From the NCBI GenBank assembly GCA_904390925.1, contig CAJFMB010000092.1:1-35972 (forward strand): DNA of 35,972 nucleotides, given 5' to 3'. Below the pieces are notes generated by a model. That model made no database searches. It was given only the letters and a program-made list of their open reading frames with translations, and had not been told where the DNA came from. Positions 6,272 to 15,859 of this stretch are shown one piece after another; positions within the stretch are counted from its first letter, which is position 1; every line of letters begins with the position of its first letter. The DNA comes from an uncultured Subdoligranulum sp. GTDB taxonomy: Bacteria > Bacillota > Clostridia > Oscillospirales > Ruminococcaceae. Both the position numbers and the translations under genes were made by a program.

Positions 6272-7165
6272 ATGAATAATGAGTTGTTCAATGTCATCAG
6301 CAATTTCCGTTCCTTTGACTGGACGCGAGACCTGCTGGATGTTATTATCATCACCATCGCGTTCTATGAGCTGATTCTGTTTGCACGCAAATCCCGCGCC
6401 GGGCAGCTTGTCAAGGGTTTGATGCTGCTGCTTGCCTTCTACGCGCTGGCTTATTATTTCCGGCTTCGGACGGTCCGCTGGGTGCTTAGCAATGTGATGC
6501 AGATCGGCTTTATTGCTGCAGTGGTATTGTTCCAGCCGGAACTGCGCCGTACGCTGGAACGCCTGGGACAAAGTACCAGTTGGGCAAGCAAGATCTTTTT
6601 TACCCGGAAAATGGAACCGACCCTGCGCAGCCAATGGCAAAGTGCCATTGTTGCAATCTGCGATGCGGCGGAGCAGCTTTCCGATACGCGTACCGGCGCA
6701 CTGATGGTACTGGAACGGAAGAATAATCTGGAAGAGATCATTCATACAGGAACCCAGTTTCATGCCAACGTGATACCGGAAGTGCTGGGAACCATCTTTT
6801 ATGAAGGAACGCCGCTGCACGATGGCGCGGTTGTGATTCGTGATGGCCAGATTGTGGCGGCAGGTTGTGTGCTGCCTCTTTCCAACAACCTGGAAATGGG
6901 CAAGGATATGGGAACCCGCCATCGTGCCGGCCTGGGCATGAGTGAAAATTCTGATGCCATTGTAGTAGTGGTCAGTGAGGAAACCGGTATTATTTCGCTG
7001 GCCAAAAATGGCGTTCTGATCCGACGCCTTGACCGCCAGAACCTGTTCAGCCTGCTTCAGGAGGAAATCATTCCACCTGAAACCGGGCAGGACAAGGATG
7101 CCGGCATCCTCAAACAGCTGTTTGGCAAAGGGGGAAACTCTGCCGATGATCCGCAAAAAAAGTAA
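6272..7165 (+). CDS. cdaA: CdaA diadenylate cyclase
   Basis: CdaA condenses two ATP to cyclic di-AMP, the essential messenger that controls potassium and osmolyte homeostasis. The 297-residue membrane protein has three N-terminal transmembrane segments (about 20-38, 46-63, 73-89) and a DAC domain (about 100-260). The catalytic motifs are DGA (184-186, in PLHDGAVVIRDG) and RHR (216-218, in MGTRHRAGLG). The ATG at 6272 was chosen because GAGGAGG lies about 9 nt upstream. It overlaps the next gene, cdaR, by 20 nt, the usual coupling of cyclase and regulator. The third gene of the common Firmicute operon, glmM, is not adjacent here. Confidence 0.96.
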   Translation: MNNELFNVISNFRSFDWTRDLLDVIIITIAFYELILFARKSRAGQLVKGLMLLLAFYALAYYFRLRTVRWVLSNVMQIGFIAAVVLFQPELRRTLERLGQSTSWASKIFFTRKMEPTLRSQWQSAIVAICDAAEQLSDTRTGALMVLERKNNLEEIIHTGTQFHANVIPEVLGTIFYEGTPLHDGAVVIRDGQIVAAGCVLPLSNNLEMGKDMGTRHRAGLGMSENSDAIVVVVSEETGIISLAKNGVLIRRLDRQNLFSLLQEEIIPPETGQDKDAGILKQLFGKGGNSADDPQKK

Positions 7166-8456
7166 TCCGCCGGAGCCTGATCAGGTTGTCAAAAAGCACT
7201 TCCTGATGGATAATAAACTGTTGCTTTTGGCTATCTCGGTTCTGTGCGCCATCATCTCCTGGAGCATTGTCACACTGACATTTGATCAGGAAGGTGACCG
7301 GGATTTTACGGTTTCGGAAATCAACTACAGTTACAATTCCAACCTTTATACATCCATGGGACTGGACATTGTGGATACGCCGGACATCGGCAGCGTTCAG
7401 GTCAAGGTGGAAGGCAGCGGCACAATCATTGGCCAATTGGAAGCCAGTGATCTGATGGTGTATCCCAACTATTCCACAGTCAGCGGCTCCGGGGAACAGA
7501 CTCTGACTTTGCAGGCCCGTATTGCCAACAGCCAGTACACCAGCAACAGCGGCAATATAGAATTGACTGTGATTTCGCCGACGCAGATCACGGTTGTGTT
7601 TGACCGCGTAGGTGAAAAGACATTGCCCATCACCATTGAGACGGTCAATCTCCGGGTTGCGGACGGATTTATGCTGTATCGTTCCAGTACGGTTCCTGCG
7701 GAGGTTACCATCACTGGTCCCCAGTCGGAGCTGGATGCCGTTTCCACGGTTGTGGCGCCTGTCACCATGGACAGTGAGTTGTCGGACAGCACCAGCATTA
7801 CAACTGCACTGGAACTGCGTGATGAAAGCGGTAATGTGGTTTCCCCGCAGTACGCGACCTTGGACAATGAAAGCGCCAATGTCACGCTGACGGTATATCA
7901 GGTCCGCGAATTGCCGCTGGCCATTGACTTTATCAATGTGCCCACAGGATTTGACACCAGCAGTCTTAAATATTCCCTCAGCCACGAATATATGACGGTG
8001 GCGGGACCAACCCGCACAGTCAGCGAGCTGAATGAACTGAGTGTGGTCAGCTTTGATCTGGGGCAGCAATTTGCTTTTGATCGGGATTATCAGCTGCCGG
8101 TGGAATTGCCAAGCGGTCTGGTGGCGCTGGATGATACAACCAGTGTCACGCTGAGTTTTGATACTTCGGACATGGCGTCCACGGTCATCAATGTCCCGAA
8201 TATCAAGCCCATCAATATGCCCAGCAATTATGATATAACGGTACAGTCGGAGCGGGTCAGCAATGTCACGCTGTATGGTCCGGCCGATGAGATCGCCGAG
8301 CTTTCGCCGGAAAGTGTGGTCGCACAGCTGGACTGCCAGAATCTTCAGATTACGGCTGGCCAGCAGACATTGCCGGTTTCCATCATTGTCCCGTCCTCCA
8401 CACGCATCTTTGCGGTAGGCAGCTATACAGTTTCCTGTCAGATCGATGCACGATGA
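7146..8456 (+). CDS. cdaR: CdaR, YbbR-repeat regulator of CdaA
   Basis: This is the extracytoplasmic partner of CdaA, thought to modulate diadenylate cyclase activity. The 436-residue product has a short cytoplasmic N-terminus, one transmembrane segment (about 24-45) and four YbbR-like beta domains outside the membrane, recognisable from repeated patterns such as VTITGPQSELDAVSTVVAPV, MTVAGPTRTVSELN and VTLYGPADEIAELSPESVVA. The ATG at 7146 lies inside the 3' end of cdaA, with GGGGGA upstream. Strong in-frame composition and the family order cdaA-cdaR support the call. Confidence 0.92.
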   Translation: MIRKKSNPPEPDQVVKKHFLMDNKLLLLAISVLCAIISWSIVTLTFDQEGDRDFTVSEINYSYNSNLYTSMGLDIVDTPDIGSVQVKVEGSGTIIGQLEASDLMVYPNYSTVSGSGEQTLTLQARIANSQYTSNSGNIELTVISPTQITVVFDRVGEKTLPITIETVNLRVADGFMLYRSSTVPAEVTITGPQSELDAVSTVVAPVTMDSELSDSTSITTALELRDESGNVVSPQYATLDNESANVTLTVYQVRELPLAIDFINVPTGFDTSSLKYSLSHEYMTVAGPTRTVSELNELSVVSFDLGQQFAFDRDYQLPVELPSGLVALDDTTSVTLSFDTSDMASTVINVPNIKPINMPSNYDITVQSERVSNVTLYGPADEIAELSPESVVAQLDCQNLQITAGQQTLPVSIIVPSSTRIFAVGSYTVSCQIDAR

Positions 8457-8521
8457 CTTCCGGGGACACAGTTTCGAAATCCGCCAATCCGTTTTCATGA
8501 AAGGAGCCGTACAGGCGAAGC

Positions 8522-10114
8522 ATGATTCTTGTCCGAAATATCCGCCTGCCGCTTTCCTGTGGGGAGGCAGAGGCCATTCACCAGGCATTCAAAATTCTGC
8601 ATTTGTCGGCAGACCGCGCAAGCGGCTGCGGGATCCACAAACTTTCGGTGGATGCCCGGCACGGTACGCCAGTGCTGGTTTACGCGATTGCAGTCACACT
8701 CAAGGACGAGGGTGAGGAATCGGCTTATGCCGGGGCCTCGCCCTGCGTCGCTATATCCCAAAAACCTGAATTTGTTTTTCCGGTAGGCAGCATGCCCTTG
8801 CGCAATCCTCCCGTGGTTTGCGGACTTGGACCTGCCGGCCTGTTTGCCGCACTGCTTTTGGCCAAAAAGGGCTATCGCCCTGTGGTCCTGGAACGGGGAC
8901 CCGAACTGGAGGCCCGTGTCGCGGCTGTCGAACGGTTTGAAAAAACCGGGGAATTGGATGTCAGCGCCAATCTTCAATTTGGGGAGGGTGGCGCCGGTAC
9001 CTTTTCAGACGGCAAGCTGACAACCCGTGTGGGGGACCCGCTGTGTGCATTTGTGACCCAGGCATTGCTGGATCACGGTGCACCGGCAGATATTGCTTGG
9101 CGCCAAAAGCCGCATGTGGGTACAGACCTTCTGCGTGGGGTTATTACTTCTATTCGCCAGGAAATTCAGCGTTTGGGCGGTACAGTCAAATTTCAGACAC
9201 CGCTTACCGGACTCCGTGCTGTAAATGGGCATTTGACCGCAGCGGTTACGCCGGATGGGGAAATCCCCTGTGAACGACTGATTCTGGCAGTGGGGCACAG
9301 TGCCCGGGATACCTTTTCCATGCTTTATCAGATGGGGCTGCCGATGGAATGCAAGCCCTTTTCTGTCGGCGTTCGCGCAGAACATCTGCAGGCTGAAATC
9401 GATCAAAGCCTTTATCATGCGGCAGCGGGTCATCCGGCGCTTCCCAAGGGGGAATACCAGCTCAGCCAGCACGTGGGGGACCGTTGTGTTTACACTTTCT
9501 GCATGTGCCCGGGCGGCAGAGTTATGGCCGCTGCCAGCGAGGAAGGGGGCGTTGTCACCAACGGCATGAGCTACCATGCTCGCGATGGGAAAAACGCCAA
9601 TGCCGCAGTGGTCGTCAGTGTGGACGGCCGTGATTTCAACAATGATCCTGCCCGGGCGGTGGCATTTCAACGCAGCCTGGAACAGGTGGCCTATCGGGCA
9701 GGCATCAGTGGTTCACCTTATGCAGCTCCTGCTGAAACGGTCGGCAGCTTTTTGGAAGGCCGTGGAAGGTTGGAACTGGGACGGGTTCAGCCCACATATC
9801 CGCGGGGCGTGGTGCCTTTTGATCTGGGAAGCCTGCTGCCCGGTGATTTGGCGGATACCATGCGGACAGGACTGCGGGCATTTGGCCGCAAGCTGGCGGC
9901 TTACCGTTCGCCGGATGCGGTTCTGACCGGGTTGGAAACCCGAACCTCCAGCCCGGTCCGGCTGTTGCGGAATGAGATGCTGCAATGCCAGGCGCTTGAA
10001 GGGCTATATCCCTGTGGAGAGGGAGCCGGCTATGCAGGGGGAATCATGACAGCTGCTGTGGATGGCGTTCGCTGTGCCGCAGCATTGATGGAACAAAATG
10101 CCCCTTCACAGTAA
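8522..10114 (+). CDS. FAD-dependent dehydrogenase (COG2509-like)
   Basis: This is a 530-residue flavoprotein. A leader domain of about 95 residues (MILVRNIRLPLS start) precedes a dinucleotide-binding fold at about 98-125 with GLGPAGLFAALLLAKKG and a downstream ERG acidic end. A second conserved block, FGEGGAGTFSDGKLTTR, lies at about 155-171. The C-terminal FAD signature is PCGEGAGYAGGIMTAAVDG. Members of this family are usually annotated as uncharacterised NAD(P)/FAD-dependent oxidoreductases; the substrate is unknown. It lies 65 nt after cdaR in the same direction and may be co-transcribed. AAAGGAG lies 15 nt upstream of the ATG, rather far, so a nearby alternative start cannot be excluded, but the N-terminus matches the family pattern. 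Confidence 0.85.
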   Translation: MILVRNIRLPLSCGEAEAIHQAFKILHLSADRASGCGIHKLSVDARHGTPVLVYAIAVTLKDEGEESAYAGASPCVAISQKPEFVFPVGSMPLRNPPVVCGLGPAGLFAALLLAKKGYRPVVLERGPELEARVAAVERFEKTGELDVSANLQFGEGGAGTFSDGKLTTRVGDPLCAFVTQALLDHGAPADIAWRQKPHVGTDLLRGVITSIRQEIQRLGGTVKFQTPLTGLRAVNGHLTAAVTPDGEIPCERLILAVGHSARDTFSMLYQMGLPMECKPFSVGVRAEHLQAEIDQSLYHAAAGHPALPKGEYQLSQHVGDRCVYTFCMCPGGRVMAAASEEGGVVTNGMSYHARDGKNANAAVVVSVDGRDFNNDPARAVAFQRSLEQVAYRAGISGSPYAAPAETVGSFLEGRGRLELGRVQPTYPRGVVPFDLGSLLPGDLADTMRTGLRAFGRKLAAYRSPDAVLTGLETRTSSPVRLLRNEMLQCQALEGLYPCGEGAGYAGGIMTAAVDGVRCAAALMEQNAPSQ

Positions 10115-10123
10115 AAACTACGA

Positions 10124-10204
10124 CTGCAAAGCGTTCTTGCTTTACAGAAATGATTCGCGCAGGAAACCAAAATGAGCTGCTGTAAAGAATCTTGCTTTAC
10201 AGCA
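10124..10204 (+). repeat. Two copies of an inverted-repeat unit before xpaC-like gene
   Basis: The unit CTTGCTTTACAG occurs twice, 55 bp apart (10136-10147 and 10191-10202). Each copy is preceded by a complementary arm. In the second copy TGCTGTAAAG (10178-10187) pairs perfectly with CTTTACAGCA (10195-10204). In the first, CTGCAAAG (10124-10131) pairs imperfectly with CTTTACAG (10140-10147). No T-run follows, so they are not clear terminators. They could be a duplicated operator or a degraded repeat. Confidence 0.5.
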
Positions 10205-10233
10205 AAGAAAAGGCCTGCTCAGGAGTTCAGAAT

Positions 10234-11511
10234 ATGCCATATTCCCATCCCTACAAACCTAACAGTTCTGATAACGGGAATCCGCAGCAATCCCATGCGT
10301 CGGAGTCGGGTAACCCGAAATATGCACGCGATTTTCAGAATCGCGCGGAAGCATGGGCCCACCGAAAGGATCACAGGGCCAGCAATCTGAATGACCCGAT
10401 GGATCATTTCGTCGATCGTGTGGTGGATATTGGCACCAATGTGGGGGCCGGGGTGATGGACGTCCTGTCCGATGCCCTGTCGTCTGCCGGGGATGCCATT
10501 TCGCGCTGGGCGAACCGGGACCGGGAACTGACTTTTCCCGAATGGCGCGCGCGGATGGATCGTAAGATCCAGAATGGTGCACAAGGCAGTAACCTGGCAA
10601 TGGCGATTGTCGGTGGCTTTTTTGCCTGTTCTTTTGGCATTTCTGCGCTGGTCATGTTCATTCTTTCTGCCGTTGGACCCGGCGCGCTTCACTTGTCAGA
10701 CATGCAGTTTATGGTGTTCCCGATTCTGATGGCAGTGTTTACGCCTCTGACCGTTGGTTTTGCATTCATGACTGTATTCGGCATTCGGGGATACCGGTAT
10801 TATGGTCGTCTGCGCGCATATCTTCGGGCGGCTCACGACTGGGTATGTCGCCTGCCTGCCATTGCCCGTGCTACCGGGCACAGCGAAGCCCAGATTCGCA
10901 GGGAACTGACCAAAGCAATTGCGGATGGCAAATTGCCGGATACATTTCTCAGTGAGGACGGGCAGACCGTATTTTTTAAAGAGGAACTGTATCGCGCAGA
11001 GCATGCTCAAACGTCCCATGAGGAGGAGCAGAGCCGGCAGGAACAGGAGCCCCCGAAACCGCTTGGTCCGATGGAGGAATTCCTGAAAGAAGGACAGGAG
11101 TTTCTCCTGTACCTTAAAGATTGCAAGGGGCGCCTGGACCCGACTGTGGATGAAGAACTGGAGGAAATGGACAAAAATTGTGCTGTGATTTTGGGCTTTG
11201 TCCACAATCATCCGGAACAATTGAATCGGGTTCGCCGTTTTTCTGAGTATTATTTGCCCACAACCCGCAAGCTTCTGGATACCGCCCAGGGGCTGGGAAC
11301 GGTTGACGGGGAAAATGCACAAACCATTCGTCGGGACATTACCGGAATCCTGCACACACTGAACAGCGCTTATGCCAAGCTGTACGATACACTGCTGCAG
11401 GATGTTTCGCTGGATGTCTCCACTGAAATAGATACACTGGAAACCATGCTGCGTCAGGACGGCCTGACTGGCGGCTTTGCCAATGATTTTGGAGCATCCG
11501 TTTCCCGGTAA
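10234..11511 (+). CDS. XpaC-like membrane protein
   Basis: The 425-residue product resembles the family annotated as 5-bromo-4-chloroindolyl phosphate hydrolysis protein (XpaC); its true role is unclear. A hydrophilic N-terminus rich in Asn and Ser (1-45) and an amphipathic segment precede two transmembrane helices at about 125-150 and 160-185. A cytoplasmic, mostly helical C-terminal domain contains a charged Glu/Gln stretch and the helical FLKEGQEFLLYL and YYLPTTRKLLDTA regions typical of XpaC. XpaC is often next to the toxic-anion resistance gene telA; no telA is present here. The ATG at 10234 was chosen for AGGAG 8 nt upstream. Confidence 0.75.
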   Translation: MPYSHPYKPNSSDNGNPQQSHASESGNPKYARDFQNRAEAWAHRKDHRASNLNDPMDHFVDRVVDIGTNVGAGVMDVLSDALSSAGDAISRWANRDRELTFPEWRARMDRKIQNGAQGSNLAMAIVGGFFACSFGISALVMFILSAVGPGALHLSDMQFMVFPILMAVFTPLTVGFAFMTVFGIRGYRYYGRLRAYLRAAHDWVCRLPAIARATGHSEAQIRRELTKAIADGKLPDTFLSEDGQTVFFKEELYRAEHAQTSHEEEQSRQEQEPPKPLGPMEEFLKEGQEFLLYLKDCKGRLDPTVDEELEEMDKNCAVILGFVHNHPEQLNRVRRFSEYYLPTTRKLLDTAQGLGTVDGENAQTIRRDITGILHTLNSAYAKLYDTLLQDVSLDVSTEIDTLETMLRQDGLTGGFANDFGASVSR

Positions 11512-11577
11512 AGCAGAAGATTGCTGCCAGAGGGAACATTTCTGCATCCATCGATAAGGCACAGAGGGGGAGAAAAC

Positions 11578-13620
11578 ATGGCATATCGAATCTGGCAGCA
11601 TAAGCCGCTGGATGAGTCGGCGGCCGCTGCACTGGCACAAGACGGATACGGGCGTCTGCTTGCCCGTGTGCTGGCTGCGCGCGGTTGCCGGACCCGAGAA
11701 GAGGCAGCAGCTCTGCTGGACGGCGCAGCACCGCTGTCTGATCCATTTGCCATCAAGGATATGGACAAGGCAGTGGAACGGATACAGCGTGCACTGCAGG
11801 AAGAAGAACCGATTGTAATTTACGGGGATTACGATGTGGATGGCGTCACCGCCACAGCCATTTTATATGAGTATCTGTCCAACCTTGGGGCGCAGGTGCG
11901 CTGCAAGTTGCCTTTGCGCAACGAAGGCGGCTACGGTCTGAACCGCGAGGCACTGAGAAAGCTGGCGGACAAGGGATACACGCTGGTGGTCACGGTGGAT
12001 AACGGAATTTCTGCCGTGGAGGAGGCTGCCTACGCGAAAGAACTGGGCATTGATCTTGTCATTACGGACCACCATCTGCCGTCGGGAGCATTGCCGGATG
12101 CTGTTGCCGTCGTGGACCCCAACCGAGCAGACGACACCAGCAGTTTCAAATTTCTGTGCGGAGCTGGAGTTGCCTTCAAGCTCTGCGCCGCCATGGAAGG
12201 CTGTGATCCGGCCGAAATGCTGGATGTCTGCGGGGACCTGGCTGCCATTGGAACCGTTGCAGACGTGGTACCGCTGGTGGGAGAAAACCGCACACTGGTC
12301 CGGGAAGGCCTTGCAGTCTTACAGGATACCGTTCGTCCCGGACTGGCAGCTTTGCTGGAAGCGGCAGGCTGCGGCGGCAGACCGATTAGCTCAGAGACAA
12401 TCGGATACAGCATTGCCCCGCGGCTGAACGCAGCAGGAAGGATGGATACGGCTGCCACTGCCCTCAAACTTCTGCTCTGTGAAAACGAGGAACAGGCGGA
12501 CGGCATTGCCGCCCGTCTGACCGACATCAATACGCTGCGGCAGCACACGGAACAGGAAGTTCTTGCCGCCGCATTGTCTCAACTGGAGTCGGAACCTGCA
12601 CGTGCACATGACCGAGTTCTGGTAGTGGCAGGTGAAAACTGGCATCCCGGCGTGCTGGGCATTGTCGCCAGCCGGCTGACAGAACGATATGGACGTCCGT
12701 CGATCGTGATTTCGCTCGTTGACGGTGAGGGCCGCGGCAGCGGCCGGGCGCCCCGGAACTTTGATCTGCACGGTGCGCTGGAAGGCTGTTCCCAATTGCT
12801 GATCCGTTATGGCGGCCATGCCGCTGCGGCGGGACTGACGATTGATGAGGATCGTGTGCCGGCTTTTCGCCAGGCAGTCAACCAATGGGCGGCGGATCAT
12901 CAGCCGGAACCGGAACCGCCGGCTTTGGAATTGGACGCAACCGCTGCCATTGAGGACTTGACGGTGGAGGAAGTCTCCCAGCTGGAGCGACTGGCACCGT
13001 TCGGAGGCGGAAATTCTCAGCCGCTGTTTGAGATTGCCGATGTGGTGATTGACGGCGTATGGCCGATGGGCGCTGAAAAACGGCACAGCAGATTGCGGCT
13101 GCGCCAGGGACAGAATACCTGTTTTGCCTCACTTTTTGGTATTTCACCGGAAGATTTTCCTTACAGGGCAGGCACTGCCGTGGATGTGGCGGTGGAAGCC
13201 GGAATCTTCAATGGCCGCAATGGCCCGGGGGTATCTCTGCATATCCGCGCCATTCGTCCCGCCGGGATGGGGGATGGACCTTGCCGTCAGATAGCGTTGC
13301 TGGATGATTTTCTGGCAGGGTGCAGTCTTGACAGTGCACAGGCAGCGGCGCTGAATCCCACACGTTCCGATACAGTGGCGCTGTATCGGATGGTGCAGGC
13401 AGGCAATGTCTATGCGGCGGACCTTTTGCCGGTGTTTGCGACACTTGGGGCGGAAAATGCGGGCAAGGCCCTGGTCAGCCTGGAAGCACTGAAGGAGCTT
13501 GGCTTGATTGAACATCGCGGCGCCCGTTGGATGCCCGCTGCTGTCAGCGGAAAAAGAGATTTGTCCAGCGCGCCGATTCTGCAGCGGATGTCTGCACTGG
13601 CTGGCGCCGTGGAAAAATAA
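11578..13620 (+). CDS. recJ: RecJ single-stranded-DNA exonuclease
   Basis: RecJ is a 5'-3' single-strand exonuclease of recombination and mismatch/base repair. The 680-residue product carries the DHH phosphoesterase motifs: DYDVDG (84-89), DNG (141-143) and DHH (164-166). It also has the DHHA1 glycine motif GGHAAAAG (about 411-418). A C-terminal oligonucleotide-binding region and an extension of about 120 residues follow, seen in many Firmicute RecJ proteins. The ATG at 11578 follows AGAGGGGGAGAAAAC, a strong ribosome binding site. The stop lies 21 nt before rel, and the two genes are commonly adjacent in Clostridia. Confidence 0.95.
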   Translation: MAYRIWQHKPLDESAAAALAQDGYGRLLARVLAARGCRTREEAAALLDGAAPLSDPFAIKDMDKAVERIQRALQEEEPIVIYGDYDVDGVTATAILYEYLSNLGAQVRCKLPLRNEGGYGLNREALRKLADKGYTLVVTVDNGISAVEEAAYAKELGIDLVITDHHLPSGALPDAVAVVDPNRADDTSSFKFLCGAGVAFKLCAAMEGCDPAEMLDVCGDLAAIGTVADVVPLVGENRTLVREGLAVLQDTVRPGLAALLEAAGCGGRPISSETIGYSIAPRLNAAGRMDTAATALKLLLCENEEQADGIAARLTDINTLRQHTEQEVLAAALSQLESEPARAHDRVLVVAGENWHPGVLGIVASRLTERYGRPSIVISLVDGEGRGSGRAPRNFDLHGALEGCSQLLIRYGGHAAAAGLTIDEDRVPAFRQAVNQWAADHQPEPEPPALELDATAAIEDLTVEEVSQLERLAPFGGGNSQPLFEIADVVIDGVWPMGAEKRHSRLRLRQGQNTCFASLFGISPEDFPYRAGTAVDVAVEAGIFNGRNGPGVSLHIRAIRPAGMGDGPCRQIALLDDFLAGCSLDSAQAAALNPTRSDTVALYRMVQAGNVYAADLLPVFATLGAENAGKALVSLEALKELGLIEHRGARWMPAAVSGKRDLSSAPILQRMSALAGAVEK

Positions 13621-13641
13621 AAGATCCGGGGGGATGATTGT

Positions 13642-15849
13642 ATGGCTGAAGTTATGGATAAAGGGCAAGAATTGCAGGAGCAGACAAAAGTGGAAATGCC
13701 CATCACCTATGAGGAATTGCGCAAGGACCTTCAGGACAGTGGCCGTGCATACGATTTCGATATGATTGATCGTGCGTATGAGCTTGCGGCAAAAGCACAT
13801 TCCGGTCAGTTCCGCCGCAGTGGCGAGCCGTATATCTGCCATCCGCTCAGTGTGGCGCAAATTTTGATTGATCTGGGCATGGACAGCGAAAGCATTGCTG
13901 CTGCGCTGATGCACGACGTGGCGGAGGATACGGATGTTACCGTCGACGAAATCCGCGCCAAGTTCGGCCCGGAAGTGGCGCTGCTGGTGGATGGCGTCAC
14001 CAAACTGACCCAGATCAAGTTCTCCAATGTGGAGGACCGTCAGGCGGAAAACCTGCGCAAAATGCTGCTTGCCATGAGCCAGGATGTCCGGGTCATGATC
14101 ATAAAATTGTGCGACCGGTTGCATAATATGCGTACTGGTGATGCCTGGCCGGAGCAGAAGCGCCGGGACAAGGCAAAGGAAACCATGGAAGTTTATGCCC
14201 CCATCGCACACCGTCTGGGCATTTCCAACATCAAGGAGGAACTGGAGGACCGCAGCCTGCAGTACCTGGACCCGATTGGCTACGGGACCATTCAGGGACT
14301 GCTGGACGAACACGGCGATGATTTTCTCAATGATGTCTGCAATACCATTCAGGACCATCTGAAGGATAACGGCATTGTCAATGCCATGATCAAGCACCGC
14401 GTCAAGAGCGTCTACGGCATCTACCGCAAGATGTATATCCAGAACAAGGTGTTTGAGGAAATTTATGACGTCTACGCCGTACGGATTATTCTGGATACCG
14501 TGGCCGAGTGCTACACGGCACTGGGTCTGATCCATGACATGTATCATCCGTTGCCCAACCGGTTCAAGGATTACATTTCCACCCCCAAACCCAACGGCTA
14601 CCAGAGCCTGCATACCACCGTCATCGGACATGAAGCACTGCCTTTTGAAGTCCAGATCCGCACCCGGGACATGGACCGGCAGGCAGAGTATGGCATTGCC
14701 GCACACTGGAAATACAAGGCGGGGCTTACGTCCGGTTCCAGCGACAAACTGGATGAACGTCTGGCCTGGGTACGCCAGCTTTTGGAAAGTCAGCGTTCCA
14801 GCGCAGATGCCACAGACCTGCTCAGCGACATCAAGAGTGATCTTCTGCCGGAGGAAGTCTTTGCATTTACACCCCGCGGCGATGTGATCAATCTGCCGGC
14901 CGGCGCTACGGTAATTGACTTTGCTTACGCCATCCATTCTGCGGTTGGCAACCGCATGATCGGTGCCAAAGTCAACAACCGGATTGTCCCGATTGACCAT
15001 CAGGTGGTCACCGGCGAGATCATTGAGATCATTACAGGCCCGGAAAACCGTGGCCCCAGCCGTGACTGGCTGAATATTGTCAAGACCAGCGAGGCCAAGA
15101 ACAAGATCCGCAACTGGTTCAAGAAAGAACGGCGCGAGGAAAATATCGCCCAGGGCAAGGAAGCACTGGAACGGGAAATGCGCCGCAATCTGATGAACAT
15201 TCCTCCGGAGCAGTACGACGAGTTTATGGACAATCTGGCCCGGCGCAACCGTTGCAATTCGGTGGACGAATTGTATGCTGCACTGGGTTACGGCGGATTG
15301 CAGATGTCGCGGGTTCTGCCCAAGCTCAAGGATGAATATTCACGCCTCAAGCCGCCGGAGCCCAAACAGGTTCCGCTGGAACTCAAGCGGATTCATTCTT
15401 CGGACGGCGTCGTGGTGGAGGGCATCGACAACTGCCCCATCAAGTTTGCAAAATGCTGCTCTCCGCTGCCCGGCGATGCCATCATCGGTTTTGTCACCCG
15501 CGGATTCGGCGTTTCCATTCATAAAAGAGACTGCAAGAATGTGCGGGAAAGTATGCGTCATCCGGAAAATGCAGAGCGCTGGGTGCATGCATATTGGGAT
15601 ACTGGCTCCAAGGAACAGTACAGTGCCACGCTGGAGCTGGCCTGTATGGATCGTGCCAATCTGGTCTCCGATATTGCGCTGGCTTTGGGAGATATGCGGG
15701 TGCCTATCTATTCGCTTGTCGCCCGTTCTGCAGAGCAGGGACGCGCCAATATGAGCGTTACGGTGGGAATTGCCAACACCGAGCACCTGAACAGCGTTGT
15801 TGCCAAACTGAAAAAGGTAAAAGATGTGATCAGCGTTACCCGTACCTGA
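13642..15849 (+). CDS. rel: Rel bifunctional (p)ppGpp synthetase/hydrolase
   Basis: Rel makes and degrades the stringent-response alarmone (p)ppGpp. The 735-residue product has the HD hydrolase domain with H67, H91-D92 and E95-D96 (LMHDVAEDT) and D158 (KLCDRLHNMRT). The synthetase domain (about 250-350) has VKSVYGIYRK, IYDVYAVRI, NRFKDYISTPKPNGYQSLH and the catalytic Glu in FEVQIRT. The TGS domain is at about 405-465, a Cys pair KCCSPLPGD at 605-606 marks the zinc-finger/RIS region, and an ACT domain ends the protein. All key residues of both activities appear intact, so the enzyme should be bifunctional. GGGGGG precedes the ATG by about 8 nt. Confidence 0.97.
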   Translation: MAEVMDKGQELQEQTKVEMPITYEELRKDLQDSGRAYDFDMIDRAYELAAKAHSGQFRRSGEPYICHPLSVAQILIDLGMDSESIAAALMHDVAEDTDVTVDEIRAKFGPEVALLVDGVTKLTQIKFSNVEDRQAENLRKMLLAMSQDVRVMIIKLCDRLHNMRTGDAWPEQKRRDKAKETMEVYAPIAHRLGISNIKEELEDRSLQYLDPIGYGTIQGLLDEHGDDFLNDVCNTIQDHLKDNGIVNAMIKHRVKSVYGIYRKMYIQNKVFEEIYDVYAVRIILDTVAECYTALGLIHDMYHPLPNRFKDYISTPKPNGYQSLHTTVIGHEALPFEVQIRTRDMDRQAEYGIAAHWKYKAGLTSGSSDKLDERLAWVRQLLESQRSSADATDLLSDIKSDLLPEEVFAFTPRGDVINLPAGATVIDFAYAIHSAVGNRMIGAKVNNRIVPIDHQVVTGEIIEIITGPENRGPSRDWLNIVKTSEAKNKIRNWFKKERREENIAQGKEALEREMRRNLMNIPPEQYDEFMDNLARRNRCNSVDELYAALGYGGLQMSRVLPKLKDEYSRLKPPEPKQVPLELKRIHSSDGVVVEGIDNCPIKFAKCCSPLPGDAIIGFVTRGFGVSIHKRDCKNVRESMRHPENAERWVHAYWDTGSKEQYSATLELACMDRANLVSDIALALGDMRVPIYSLVARSAEQGRANMSVTVGIANTEHLNSVVAKLKKVKDVISVTRT

Positions 15850-15859
15850 TCCGAAACAA

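Noticed and set aside
7110-8588. 492-codon open frame on the minus strand over cdaR
   Set aside because: It is antisense to CdaR. Its composition (His, Arg and Ile rich) is that of a reverse-complement shadow, with no start signal.
10124-10204. CRISPR-like repeats
   Set aside because: There are only two copies with internal symmetry, and no regular spacers or cas genes nearby.
13144-15000. 618-codon open frame on the minus strand over recJ/rel
   Set aside because: It overlaps two highly conserved housekeeping genes in antisense. It is long only because high-GC third positions suppress stop codons in that frame.
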